NCBI GenBank assembly: GCA_029204225.1
Contig: CM055097.1
Span: 7,461,676-7,525,675, forward strand
Length of the DNA stretch: 64,000 nucleotides
Source: Diphasiastrum complanatum
Taxonomy: Eukaryota; Streptophyta; Lycopodiopsida; Lycopodiales; Lycopodiaceae
Direction: 5' to 3'
Shown: in pieces, positions 11,290 through 23,275 of the stretch
Layout of the letters: each line of letters opens with the position of its first letter
How positions within the stretch are numbered: position 1 is the first letter of the stretch
Program-made: the position numbers and the translations under genes
Notes under the pieces: model-generated
What the model was told of the DNA's origin: nothing
What the model saw: the letters and a program-made list of their open reading frames with translations, nothing else
Database searches by the model: none

Positions 11290-13641
11290 CTTCAGAACGT
11301 TCAATTCAAGCAATGGCATTTAGCACTTGGATGGTAATCGATGGTGGTAAGTTAAGATATAAGTCCATGGATGATTCACACTGCCAATATAGGGTTGTAT
11401 CCATGTTTAGGAGACTCTTGTATGTTTTTGCCTTCAGGCCTTCCATCAGAAATGGGGATAGCATACCAAGAGCTCCTGTGAGAAATTTAGCAAGTTCAGT
11501 GAAACAACAGTCATGAGCATTGGTAATCCATTTGAACGATTATTTGTGGGCTTCATAAGTATATAACAAGTAGGTTAAAGAATCATTACCTAAAAAGATA
11601 TCAGGTAGAGAATTGGTAATTTTATCCATTATGTATGTCGAAGATTTTGTAACTGAGTTATCCTGATCATCATGAAAGGGTTTGAAGTCTAGACTGTTTA
11701 AGTCTTTTCATAGCTAAATTTTGTACGAGAATTTACAAATGAAACATGGATTATGTTGCGCTTTGTCAATGCCATTGATGTATAGAAAGTTGGTAAGCCA
11801 TTGTTTTTTATCATTGGCAATTTTTAGTTTGGATGATGAGACCGTGTTACCATGTAGCCAATTACGTTTTTTGATATATTCTTAGGCCATGCTTTTACAA
11901 AAAGAAACATGTTTCTTTATTGTTTTCTGATCTAAGTGTTCATGAGTAGGTAAGAATTTCTTGAGTTTAACCCAACCATTACGTAGTTCAGAAATGACCT
12001 CATTGATATTAGTTTGTCTTAATGTGATATGGTTTAGACCTTTCTCTAGTAATTTATGTAAAAATGAACTCTTAATGATAGCACGATTCGTAGAGATAAT
12101 ATGTCCAAATTTCTCAGAAATGAAACTCTTAAACTGTTTAAACGATAGGCAATCACATGAATGTAAGCTTTCTATATCAAAGCTTCAGAAGAGAAATACC
12201 AGACATTTTTAACATTTGGTGAGTACGACCATCCAAAAACAATATCATGAAAATGTTTGTCTACAACACCAAATAGTCTAGATAAAACATGAGCATAAAA
12301 CTGCTTCACGTGGATTACTTAAAAAACTCTATTATGGTAACATAAATGGATTACTTAAAAAACTCTATTATGGTAACATAAATGTAAAAAAGATCTCCCT
12401 GTATTACTGTTAGTAATAAGTTGAAGACGTCCAGTTGCCGAAGTGATAATTTTCCTCCTTTCTGTCCTTTCATCGTCTTGCACATAGATCAGTCTCTGTA
12501 AAAATTCAATCTCTTGACATGTAGTTCACTCTTTGTGCTACTGCTTTGCCCTTCCTTTCCTTGTAACTTGAAAATCTTTTTTTCTTTTCTGTTCCTAACC
12601 CTGAGACGATGGAGTTTGGATTATTTAGATTGAAATTGCCCGTCCTTTTGCTTGTGTTTTGGAAGTATTTGTCTTGGAGAGTGGAGAAGCTTGGTCTTTT
12701 TACGAGACGTTCTATTTCATAGATATTTTTGGCATCTCCCAAGTGTGCTAAGAGTTTGGTAGAAGTATCTTTAGCAAGCTCAATAGATGCATAAGTCATA
12801 TATTGTCGAATGAAAAGAAAGGTCAAATGTGCATTTATGACATCTCTAGCACGTTTATGTAGCCACATGAAGAAAACATTCATCTGATTTTGGAATGAAG
12901 CACTAGGAAAGAATTACCTAAGTTGTTTAAACCAGATTGTATGGTCAAACCATATCATAGAGGAGTTGTTTTTGCATTTATATCCACACCTACATTTGAA
13001 GAAGAGTCTCTTGTAGTTCCAAATTTTGGCTTGATGAAGGTTTATTCAATTGAAGCCAATCTCAAAGTGACCTCTGATTCTGGCCAAGGTCTGCTCAGAA
13101 GGGCAACACGAAGTTTCAAATTGATTCATAGGGAAAATGGTATCAAAAGCCACTAGAGTCTCAAGAGCAGGATTTTTGTGTAGGCCAGCCATTTTGCAAA
13201 CTTGTATTTCTTTTTCAGTCAAGTGTGTCATCATCATGATCCATAGATCAATGGGTATAGGAACAAGAAAATTAATAGAAGGAAGGCTCCAAAGTTTATA
13301 AGTAGTGAGAGCCGATTTGAACTCAATGATTCTACTGGGCACAAAGGGGACTTGACAACTTTTGGATTGACAAAAATCATAAGTAGATTGGTCACCAACA
13401 TTGCATATATCTTGAGAGAAAACCTCTAATTCAGATGCACTGACTTTGTCTAGATCATCAATAAACACAAGAGGGTGTGGTGAGAAAGGAGCATCAAGGA
13501 CAGGAGAGGCAGGCTCAATAAGAGTATTACCATTTTTCTTTTCTAGGCACATAAAAACTTTTCTAATATGCAAATTATAAGTCTTTTTAACAAACTCCAA
13601 GTAAATCTTGACGTGAAGTGGTTAGGATATTGACTAGCCAT
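11290..13641 (-). pseudogene. Unrecognised decayed protein-coding region, minus strand
   Basis: The minus strand holds long, nearly open reading from about 13641 down to 11290. A possible start is the ATG at 13641-13639 (Met-Ala-Ser-Gln...), with one frameshift before a 184-codon open frame at 13600-13046. A second open frame follows at 12883-12506 (125 codons, helical and charged, ending in a Lys/Arg-rich segment). Then a ~300-codon near-open reading runs from about 12180 to 11310, broken only by a few stops. Composition is protein-like throughout. I see no retroviral protease, RT, integrase or zinc-knuckle motif, and I do not recognise the family. Possibilities are an uncommon transposon protein, an endogenous viral fragment or a dead host gene; none is established. 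A 36 bp tandem duplication (12311-12382) lies inside it, and a plus-strand LTR primer site sits 100 bp beyond its start. Confidence 0.45.
12311..12382. repeat. Perfect 36 bp tandem duplication
   Basis: Units 12311-12346 and 12347-12382 are identical (TGGATTACTTAAAAAACTCT... to ACATAAA). Thirty-six bases keeps the frame, but the unit contains a stop in the apparent minus-strand reading. The lack of differences indicates a recent event. Confidence 0.9.
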
Positions 13642-13733
13642 TTTCTGTTGGTTGGGTGGTTTTGCTCCACAGGTGTCCTTTTGGTTGCATGCAACAGGGT
13701 CTAGTCAGATCTTTCCTAGTTGATCCTTACAAT

Positions 13734-13748
13734 GGTATTAGAGCTTGG
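13734..13748 (+). other. LTR-retrotransposon primer binding site relic
   Basis: The sequence ...CCTTACA followed by ATGGTATTAGAGCTTGG is the classical end of a plant copia LTR (CA) followed by a TGGTATNAGAGC primer site complementary to initiator Met-tRNA. It implies an LTR ending at about 13733 and an element reading rightward. No matching LTR or gag could be recognised, so it is an orphan or truncated relic. Confidence 0.6.
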
Positions 13749-13759
13749 CTTTGCATCAA

Positions 13760-16700
13760 ACAGAAGCTAGAGCTGCTTCTTGCTTTTTCCTAGCTTTTTG
13801 GTAGTTTTTCCGTGCTTTGTACCTGTAGGTGGTGGAATAGATCTCCAAGTAAGTGGTTTCTTATAATTTGGTGTACTTTTAGGTTATTAATCATGAATAT
13901 GGATTTTCTCCATAGTTTTTTATGGAAATCAATGGATTTTTGACGGTTTTTTTGTGATTTTTCACTTAGAATTGAAATTTTTTGCTTGAAATTTATCATT
14001 GCTACTAATCCAATACATTTTTCGGATTTTACTTGTTGTTTTACAGTCATTATTGATTGGATCTAATGATTACATGTTGGTTGACATGTCAAAAGGGTGC
14101 TTAGATAGTGAGTTTTAGCCAAAAATTGGGATTTTTGGACTAGAAATGGATATAATGGATTTACAGGGATTTGGGTCTGATTGCACTTAATTGTGGATTT
14201 GATCCACAAAAATTGGATGGTTTTTGGACTAATTTTGGAGATTTTCATAAAATTCATGGCCATTTGCATGCATGTTTTTAGATGTGTAATGAAGCTATCC
14301 TAAGGCTATCATGAAGTTTGGTTAGGATTGGACACCATTAAGAGTCTCAAAAAGTCAAAAAAAATAGTGTATTTTTGAGGACTTTTGAGCATGGATACCT
14401 ATCAAATGGTGGTCTGGACATGTTGGATCTTGTTACAAGCAAAAATAAATGATGGATTGCCTCTGATTTGAGCCATCATGCATCCAATTGGCTTGTGTGA
14501 GGCTTAGGCACCATTATGTTGAAGTTTTGCTTGTTGAAGGAGTCCAAAAATGCAATTTTTTGCATGATCTGAGCCTATGATTGCTTGATGGACCCGATAG
14601 AAGCCTCTATGCCTCTCTAATGAACCTCAGAAGAGTGCTTGTAACCTCTGATTGGATGCTTATTGGGATGTAGATGGATTTTTGATGAATAAACCTTGTA
14701 GAAGTGTGCCCTCCTACCTGACTTTTTCATCAATTATAGCTCGCACATGTGAATCCTAGGTGGCAAGGTGATGTGGAAAGTGTCTTTTAGACCTACTCTC
14801 CCTCCGTACTATGCTTTACAGCGACCAATTTGGTGTCCTGTAGAAAAAGTTATGGCTATCGGAAGTTTGGCAATTTTTGAGCTAAAATTTGCAAATTTTC
14901 TATAATGTTTTGATGCATGCATGCATGTAACTCAGTGTAGTGCTTTTTTGTTGATGAAAATGTATGATAGAATTGTATGCATGTTTGGATGCATGGTACG
15001 TGTGTGTTCAATGGATTGATCAAAGAAAATTTCATGCATGAAGCTATTTTTAGCAATTCTAGTTCAAAAAGCTAATTTTCCAATTTCTAGGCAATTTATG
15101 TAAAAAATTTGATTTTTTTTTTTTGAAATCACTGCATGTCAAAAGTGAGGCATGCTGAATGTTTAACTGCCAAGTTGATGCTTTAGATCGATTTTCACAG
15201 TTTAGGTCCATATCGAACGGAATTTGAAAATCCCAGTTTACATAAAATTTGAAGTAACCATGGATGTTTTAGATTTGTTCAAATTTGTTGGTAATTGATC
15301 AAACAGAAATCGCTTGTAAAGTGAATGACCTTACTGGGTTGAAATCGGTCATATTTTTAAGGTCACAGTTCCTTTCACTTTTAGTTGAAGATTTTTTAAT
15401 CTGTCAATTAATAGGAGCATTTCTTGCTTTTTCGGGATCAATAAAGACCAAGAATAATGTAAATTTTGTTGGAACAGCTGCTATGCTATTCCATAAGGGG
15501 ATTTGCCAGTAATTAAGTGCGAAAATTAATTAATGAACAACCAAAATTGTCTGGTTGATTAGTAGTTAAGTATTACTGATATCAAATAGATCTTCTTCCT
15601 AGTACAAATTTGGGACTTTCAGCCTAAACCATATTTGGAAGGGAGGAAAGAGATGAAGCATGAGGGGTAGTTATTTGGTTGACCGAGCCGATCAGTCTTG
15701 TTAAGCTACTTTCAATTTTTGAAGTATAAATGACAGATCGTGAGAATAACAATTGGGAATTATATTAGAAGACAGCCTCTGGGAATTTGGATTCCTTTTC
15801 TCTAGTGTTAATTAGAATTTCGAGAAGTCAAAGATTCTAAGAGAAAAGCGAGTGGCAAGTCAGATAATCCATTTATGGAACCATCTCTGTTTTGCAATTG
15901 GATTTGGGTCTTGCAAGTGAAAGCAGATTGAAGATGTTCCATACAGAAATCTAGTAATTTGGATTTTTTTGTGGCATTATAGAGTGTTTTTTGAGATCCA
16001 AGTTCCTTTTGGGTTCGTGAATACATTTGTGGCATTTCAACTCTACTTGAACGATACATTTCGTCTTGTTCATGTCGGGTATTCTTTGAGTAACACTTAA
16101 GGGGCATGAGAGATTTCAATGCTTAGAAGTATCTCCTGAAATTGGTTGTGATTTCTAATCCTATATCTGGTATAAGATAGCCAAATAGTCTTTTTGACTT
16201 TTTGGGTAAACAGATCTAGATACAAAGGATTCTTGGAGGAAAAGCTGGTGGTATGGGACATCAGTGATTCCAAAGGGGATTTCTTGGGTGAGAATGATTT
16301 GTAGACCGATGGTTAGTGATTACGATAATGGTAATACTATCAGAGAAATCCATTGGTTATTTTTTTTAGGGTATTTTGGAAAATGATGAGATATAGATCT
16401 GGATCCCAAATGGTATCTCATTATGTACAAAATTTGGAGGCCCTTATTTTATTTTTCTATTATCTTAAACCTCTACTTTTTAGAATTTTCTTAAATACGA
16501 GACAAGTGGATTGAGATTCATATAATTCCTTCCAGTGTTGAACTATGTTTTGAAGGACTGATTATAGTTATATGAAATTGTACTTTTTTATATTTGTGAA
16601 TATGGCTCAGAATCTATTGATACTTTCAATTGATTTAGTGGAGTTTAGACTTCTTGAACCCAAATGATTATCTCTCTTTTATAGTTAATTATTGAGATGT

Positions 16701-18590
16701 AATATTTCTATCACTCAAGATAAGATATTTTAGGATTTTGAGGAAAAAGTCCGGTTTGTAATAGTATTGGATACTCATTACTGACTTTTTTGGATCTTTG
16801 ATATCTATAAACGTTGTCTCCTAAGAACTTTTTAATCGAAGTTATGAATATCTTTTAAAAGAGGGAGAAGAAAATATAGGAATAAGACTTTCGATGAATC
16901 AGCCAGCTGCATAGATTTTTGAAAGAAAAAAAAATCCTAGTATGTATGCAAAGGTAGAACTGTCTAGTTGAAGTAGAGGACCTCTCTAGTGATTGTTTTA
17001 AATAATCTGGAACTAGAAGAGTTTTGGGGGTTTTCTAGCTATGAAATATTCACAAATATGGTTAGTGGTGGTAAAGATTAAATTAAGGTTCACTGATTGG
17101 TTTGCCAAGTTGGATCAGAGAGAATAAAGTTTAAATCTTAATCTTATGTCCAAAGATGTCTGTACAAGTCAATTTAATCTTGGTTTGAGTACTAAGATCT
17201 GAAATAGGTTGATTGGTTGAAGGAATTTTGTTGGTAAAATTGTGATGGTCGGAAAACTTGTGATGTGAAACTATTTACTTCAGAGATTTCCCAGATATGT
17301 TACAAGTCTATCAAGATTGAAGGTTTCTATTTTCTTGTATATGATGCTAGGAATAAGAGCACTTAACTCAAGAGAGTATCTGGGGTACTCAAGACTGAGT
17401 TAAAGTAATTTTCATCTTGATGGATTTCCTAAGAGATTTTGGTAGGATGAATTTTTGTACCTTAGTTTTTGAAATATTCTAAGTGTATTGGTACCAATAA
17501 GCATTTATGATAGATCTACAGGTAATTGTGGATAGTCTTGCACTATAATTGTTTGTTTCTTTAAATTTTGAACATTGATTTCCAGTGTAAGGTGACATTT
17601 CACCCATAGATTCATGTAAATTGAGATTACATGAAGGTGATGTTACTAGTTTGGAGATAATCAGGTTCAATAGGAAAATTTATCTCTTAGTGTACTTCTA
17701 AAGGCAGATATAGTACTTCAGTGCAAAAATAGATAATTTGGGACTTGAGATTTTGCGAGTAATCAATTTGTGAATTTTGTGAGTTTTTTTATCTATATGC
17801 TTAAAATGGAATTATCATGGAACGTACCAAGAAATACAAATGGCAACCAATACATAGGTTTGGAAAAAAGAAAATTGATTTCAGGCTTTCATAATGAGTT
17901 TAGAATACAGTTGACAACCAGGCTAGTTCTAAGCCAGTCCAGTCGACGACAATCCAAGAACATGAAGTAGTACCTCCTTGTAGGTTAAGCATACTTTTAT
18001 TAGATAGTTGTACGCTAGACCAAAAGATGGCAATGCAAAAACATGAAACAATTCTTCAAAGCTAAAAACTGGTCCAAAACACTATCCAAAATCGTGAAGG
18101 GAAGAGTGTCTTAACCTTTGGAATGAAAGCCCGTAGACTTTACACGTCCTTATCGAGGGCGATGCTAACCTTCTTTCTATCCAACGTAGCATCCTGGTGC
18201 AAATCCCGAGCGTGGCGTCCCGACGCCAATCCCGAACTCGCGCCACTTGTTTGGTATCATTGGCACCGAGCTCCCGCCTCTGTCTCAGCCCTAGAAAATC
18301 CGATTTGCAATGATGGTCTGTTGTAGTTTAGCTGTCGGTTGAGTTGTGGTCCCCGATGTGATCAGTTGCAGTCGGATGCGGGCTGTTGCGTCGGATGCGG
18401 TCTGATGTGGTCAGTTCAATTAGGAATGGAAAGGGGTTGGAAAAATTCGATCCTGAATTTTTTGATCCTTTGCTAAAATTTTGAGCCTTCATATTTTTGT
18501 GTACTTTTTCAGAATAAATATGAACAAATTTTCAGGATGCTCATTACCTAATGGAATTGGGCTTGAGCATGAATTCCAACGAAACCAAAA
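13760..18590. other. AT-rich DNA, no recognisable gene
   Basis: No coding family is recognisable. The first kilobase after the primer site has the T-rich character of a retrotransposon leader. A GC-richer island at about 18125-18420 carries repeated GGTC/GATG(C/T)GG motifs but has no convincing open frame or primer site. Confidence 0.5.
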
Positions 18591-18599
18591 TTTGAATTT

Positions 18600-18993
18600 A
18601 GGTTTGGAACTATTATAAAAGGATGTAACTTGTGGAAAGAAGGATCATTCTCTCTCTCTCTCTCTTATCTCATTTCATGCTTATACATGGTTCTCTTGAG
18701 TTCTACTATCCATTGGTGCACTATACTTGTGATATCTTGCGATTTTGTGTGTAGAATGTTCATTGAATGCTATTTTCAGATCCACATGTGTGACATACAG
18801 TAGATTCCTATTTCTATATGGACAAAAACTTTATTTTATGTTTTGATTGATGTTTGATCAAGATCTATTAGAGTTTGCATCTCCATAGTGTAGATGTTGG
18901 TTTTTCTACATTGGCAAGGTTGGTGAGTTGTTGTCTTTTTAACCCAAGATCATTTTATAAATCTGGATCTTAATTGATCTAAAATCTTTCACA
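18600..18993 (+). repeat. LTR of outer copia-type element (3' part)
   Basis: It aligns with the LTRs at 19034-19650 and 21485-22138 from the TATA region (TATAAAAGGATGTAACTTGTGG near 18615) to the terminal ...TCTTTCACA at 18993. The primer site TGGTATCAGAGC follows at 18994-19005. The sequence upstream of 18600 does not match the other LTRs, so this copy is truncated or too diverged there. It belongs to the element whose leader and gag resume at about 22150. Confidence 0.75.
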
Positions 18994-19005
18994 TGGTATC
19001 AGAGC
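18994..19005 (+). other. Primer binding site of outer element
   Basis: Exact TGGTATCAGAGC directly after the LTR terminal CA, complementary to the 3' end of plant initiator Met-tRNA. Confidence 0.85.
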
Positions 19006-19033
19006 TTGTGTTTCAGGTTATGAAGGAATTATT

Positions 19034-19650
19034 TGTGAGAGATTTCAATTAGTTTAGTCACATTTTGGTAAATTGGACTTAAAGATAAACTTTTTGAAAT
19101 TATATTAGTTTAAAATAAATTCAATAAACACTTTTTGAAATTGTGGGAAAGTTGGTAGTCGAGTTTGAGAGAGATTCAAATTTGAACTTTGGGTACATTG
19201 AATCTAGACCAAAAATAGTAGGGTTTACATTTTGGAGGGAAAGCCAAGTGGCCAAATAGGGTTTGGAGACTCTATAAAAGGATGTAACTCGTGGAGAGAC
19301 ACATATTCTCTCTTCTCTCTCTCATTTCATCATTATACATGGTTCTCTTTGGGTTCTACTACTCATTGGTGCACTATTTTGGTGTTATCTTGCAATCTTG
19401 TGTGTAGAATGCTCATATTTTGTTATTTTTGGTTTCACACATGTGAAATACAGTAGGGTACTGTAATTGTATGGACAGCAAACATATTTTATGTTTTGGT
19501 TCATGTTTTATCAGTATCTCTTAGAGTTTGCATCTCATTTTGTATGTAGATGCTGATTTTTATACATTGGCAGGATTGTTGGTATTCTCCTTATTGTAAC
19601 CAAAGATCAGGGACATGGATTGGATCTTGAATGATCTGAAATCCCTCACA
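19034..19650 (+). repeat. 5' LTR of nested element
   Basis: 617 bp, TGTGAGAG...CCTCACA, with a TATA-like CTATAAAAGGATG near 19272 and CT-rich sequence just after it. Directly followed by the primer site. Confidence 0.85.
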
Positions 19651-20250
19651 TGGTATCAGAGCTCTTGTGTTTCAGGTTATGAAAGGATCAGCCATCTTTA
19701 GCAAAGATTTGGAGGAGTTACCAATGCTAGAGCATGCTAGATTGATTTCTACTCAAAATCAGCATTTTTGCATGTGTAGAATTGATCTTTTGTAGGTCAA
19801 AACTCAATATAGGGTTATATACTTAATCAATTCCGATTTCACACTTGGCTTACTGGGTTTAGATGATTTTTGGTGCATTAGGTAGGTCTCATTGGAATCT
19901 ACAAGAAGATATATCCAATTTCTAGAAATTGCATGTAGAATTTGAGATATTCAATTTTTTCTGATTTTGTCAAAACCCTAATTTTGATTGGATCTCTAGT
20001 TTGTGAGGTTACTGAACTTCATTTGAGTGTGTTTCAATCTTAGGAAGTGGCAAGAATCATTAGATTGAGGATAGATCATAGGTTGATCAAGATTTCACTA
20101 TTCTATGTGTTGATTTTCTAGTGAGAAGTTCTAGAAGAGATTTGAGAGGTTCCATATCTTTGTGATTTCTTCTTGAGTTCATTTGTTGACATTCAAGAGA
20201 GTGCTTTGTGCATTGGAATAGGTTGAAAGAGAAGATCAGGTCATTGCAAC

Positions 20251-21099
20251 ATGGCTACAAGTGGTGGATTCATGCTGGAAGGCAATGATAGGCTTACCTC
20301 AATCAACTATTCTACTTAGAAGGATCTTCACCTACTCTACTTCATGTTGGATGGAAATTTTGGAATCTATCTTTTGATTTATGATAATGACATGGGTGAC
20401 ATTGTTTTCACTAACCTTTGTGGAAGTTCGAGATCAAGCATTGATGAGATCTTGTTGGATCTAGATCATATGTTTGAGAGGGAGTATTTCCAGAGGTTCA
20501 GGTCTGAAGATATTCATATCTTTGATGTTCAAGAGAAAGGTAAGCAAGTGGAAGCGACTCAATTTGCTTTACTCACATGTTTTGGAGAATTTTCTTGTGT
20601 AGATGATACTATGCAAGTGGATATTGGTTCTCATGGTTTTCATACTGGAAAAGCAAGTAATGGATCTAGAAAAAAAGGTCTTTTCAATGAATTTTATGGT
20701 CAAGTTGAAGATCAAGAGGTTGGTCTCAAAGGGCTTCAACAACACAAAAGGAAAGGTGGCAAGTTGGAACTAGTCAAGAGCATCAAAGGAGAGGTATTTG
20801 GCAAAGATGTTATGGATCTGTTTTTGCAGCATATTGAAGACTCAATTAAGGTCAAAGGAGCAGCAAGGAAGTTTTGTTCAAGTTTACTTTACTTGTTCTA
20901 TTTCATGTTTGAGCTATTTCATGTGAATATGTGCAAATTGTCAAGATATGGACAAACTAGCTACATTGTCTTGCAATATCTTATTGTTGGAGTTGTACTA
21001 GCATTCTTGGCTGGTTTTGCTGATGGAAATGAAGATATTGGAGGTTCATTATGTCACTCATTCATGGCCAAGTCATCAAGTGTTGATGATATCTTGTAG
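20251..21099 (+). pseudogene. gag start and degenerate ORF of nested element
   Basis: The frame opens at ATG 20251 with Met-Ala-Thr-Ser-Gly-Gly and a LEGNDRLTSINYST segment typical of the copia gag N-terminus (LxGxNYxxWK). The expected Trp codon is TAG (20317-20319), stopping translation after 22 codons. The same frame then stays open to 21099 (about 251 codons from Met 20344). This region is rich in charged residues, then hydrophobic near its end, but it has no zinc knuckle or pol motif and I do not recognise it. It may be coding DNA from a captured or internally deleted element. The flanking leader matches that of the outer element at 22150-22700. Confidence 0.55.
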
Positions 21100-21484
21100 C
21101 AAGATGGAGATGGAGGCTCATTCATGGAGTTTTATGGTGGAGGCATATCAAGAAAGGACAAAGTTGGAGGAGACAAGCAAGCAAAATGGTCATCACTTAC
21201 ATTTATTGTTTGGTTGCTGTAATTTTACAGAGAGTTCAAAGTTTGAAACATGGAGAAATCATTTCATTCACATTCTATTTGGTTCTTCATATTGTAGTTA
21301 TATCTTGATGTGTAAAATTGATGTAAGAAATAGTGAAGCATCCATTTTCGACACTATTATCTATATCAATTATGAAAGATACTTTAGGACCTTAGAAAGG
21401 AGATCTATACTAAGTATGGATATCATTCTAAAGTTGGATCAAAGTTCTATTGTCAAACTATGCCAAAACTAGTTGAAGAGTGAG

Positions 21485-22138
21485 TGTGAGAGATTTCAAC
21501 TAGTTTAGTCTAGTTTAGTGACATTTTGGTAAATTGTCAATAAGAGGCCAAAACTCATTTTAAACTTAGAGATAAACTTTTTGAAGTTATATTAGTTTAA
21601 AATACATTCAATAAACACTTTTTGAAAGTGTGGGAAAGTTGGTAGTCGAGTTTGAGAGAGATTCAAATTTGAACTTTTGGGTACATTGAATCTAGACCAA
21701 AAATAGTAGGGTTTACATTTTGGAGGGAAAGCCAAGTGGCCAAATAGGGTTTGGAAACTCTATAAAAGGATGTAACTTGTGGAGAGACACGTATTCTCTC
21801 TTCTCTCTCTCATTTCATCATTATACATGGTTCTCTTTGGGTTCTACTACTCATTGGTGCACTATCTTGGTGTTATCTTGCAATCTTGTGTGTAGAATGC
21901 CCATATTTTGCTATTTTTGGTTCCACACGTGTGAAATACAGCAGGGTACTGTAATTTTACAGAAAACAAACATATATTATGTTTCGGTTCATGTGTTATC
22001 AGTATCTCTTAGAGTTTGCATCTCATTTTGTATGTAGATGCTGATTTTTCTACATTGGCAGGATTGTTGGTTTGCTCCTTATTGTAACCAAAGATCAGGG
22101 ACATGGATTGGATCTTGAATGATCTGAAATCCTTCACA
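21485..22138 (+). repeat. 3' LTR of nested element
   Basis: 654 bp, highly similar to 19034-19650, with an extra ~35 bp near 21510-21560. It ends ...CTTCACA and is not followed by a primer site, as expected for a 3' LTR. Confidence 0.85.
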
Positions 22139-22149
22139 TCATTCACATT

Positions 22150-23275
22150 TATCAATTATTTGAAAAAGATATCATTGCTAGAGCATGCTAGATTGGATTC
22201 TACACCAAAATCGAATTTCTTGCCTATGTAGATTGGATCTTTTGTAGATCAAAACTCTAAATAGTATTGTATTCTTGATCAATTCTAATTTCACACCATA
22301 CTTACTAGATTTGGCCAATTTTTAGAGCATTGGAAAAGCCTAAGTGGGGGCTACAAGATTGCATATCAAGTTTTAGGCAATTGCATGTAGAAAGTGAAAT
22401 AATCAATTTTTTGTGATTTTGTCAAAACCCTATTTTTGATTGGATCTCTAGCTTGTGAGGTTACTGAACTTCATTTGAATGTGTTTCAATCTTAGTAAGT
22501 GGCAAGAGTCATTAGATTGAGGATAGATCATAGGTTGATCAAGATTTCACTATTCTATTTGTTGATTTGCTTTGTGTAAGTGCTAGAAGAGAATTGAGAG
22601 GTTCCATATCTTTGTGATTTCTTTTCGAAAGCATTTGTTGTTGTTGAAAAGAGTTCTTTGTGCATTGGAACAAGTTGAAAGAGAGGATCAGGTCATTGCT
22701 ACATGATTACATCAAGTGGAGTCATGTTGCATACCTCAAGTAACTATTCATTGTGGAAAGTGAGGATGGAATTACTTCTTGAGATGAATGATGTTTTGGA
22801 TATTGTTGTAGGTTTGGAGGAGAGACCAACAACACAGCAAAATCAAATGAGGTATGACAAGAGAACTAAGAAAGCTCTACACATGATCAAGATGAATGTT
22901 ACCAATGAACTTCTCAAGGAAGTTGGTAAGAGTACTTCATCAAAGGATGTTTGGGATTCATTGAAGAAGCTTATGAATCCAAGTCTACTTCTAGAGTTTT
23001 GACTCTAAGAAGGCAAATATTTTCTTGTTTGCAAAAGAGTGAAGAAAGTCCAAAGAGAGTGAAAGCTTTGAATGATGAGTTAGCTTGCATTGATGAGAGC
23101 ATTAAGGAAGGAGTCAAAGCTCAAGTGCTTCTATTGTGGCATCAAAGGACACTTTGCAAGTGAGAGCTACAAGAAGAAGAGAAATCCATGGTGGCTTGAT
23201 TTCCCGAACGGATCTTATTCGGTTGAGGAGGTTGATTTGTACAATCTCTTTAAAAGAGGCGCATTGTAGATAACG
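22150..23275 (+). pseudogene. Leader and gag of the outer copia-type element
   Basis: 22150-22700 aligns with the leader of the nested element (AGAGCATGCTAGATTG near 22178). From ATG 22703 a copia gag follows: NYSLWKVRMELLLEMNDV is the conserved NYxxWxxxM block, with DVWDSLKKL further on. Frameshifts near 23000 and 23110 separate the N-terminal domain from a zinc knuckle at 23123-23164, read as C-x2-C-x4-H-x4-Ser (KCFYCGIKGHFASES), where the last ligand Cys has become Ser. Protease, integrase and RT are absent; unrelated sequence begins after about 23380. This is the continuation of the LTR at 18600-18993. Confidence 0.8.

Larger units (their letters stand above)
19034..22138 (+). mobile_element. 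Nested copia-type element with two LTRs
   Basis: Its 5' LTR is 19034-19650, its primer site TGGTATCAGAGC is 19651-19662, and its 3' LTR is 21485-22138. Both LTRs begin TGTGAGAGATTTCAA and end with TGAAATCC(C/T)TCACA, so the termini form an extended imperfect inverted repeat. The interior starts with a leader and a gag ATG at 20251 but holds no recognisable protease, integrase or RT, so it is non-autonomous or heavily deleted. The element sits in the leader of the outer element: AATTATTTG occurs at its left edge (19028-19036) and again a few bases beyond its right edge (near 22155), after which the outer leader resumes. Confidence 0.75.

Noticed and set aside
15285-15512. 75-codon plus-strand frame
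   Set aside because: Short, AT-rich, no motif and no coding neighbours.
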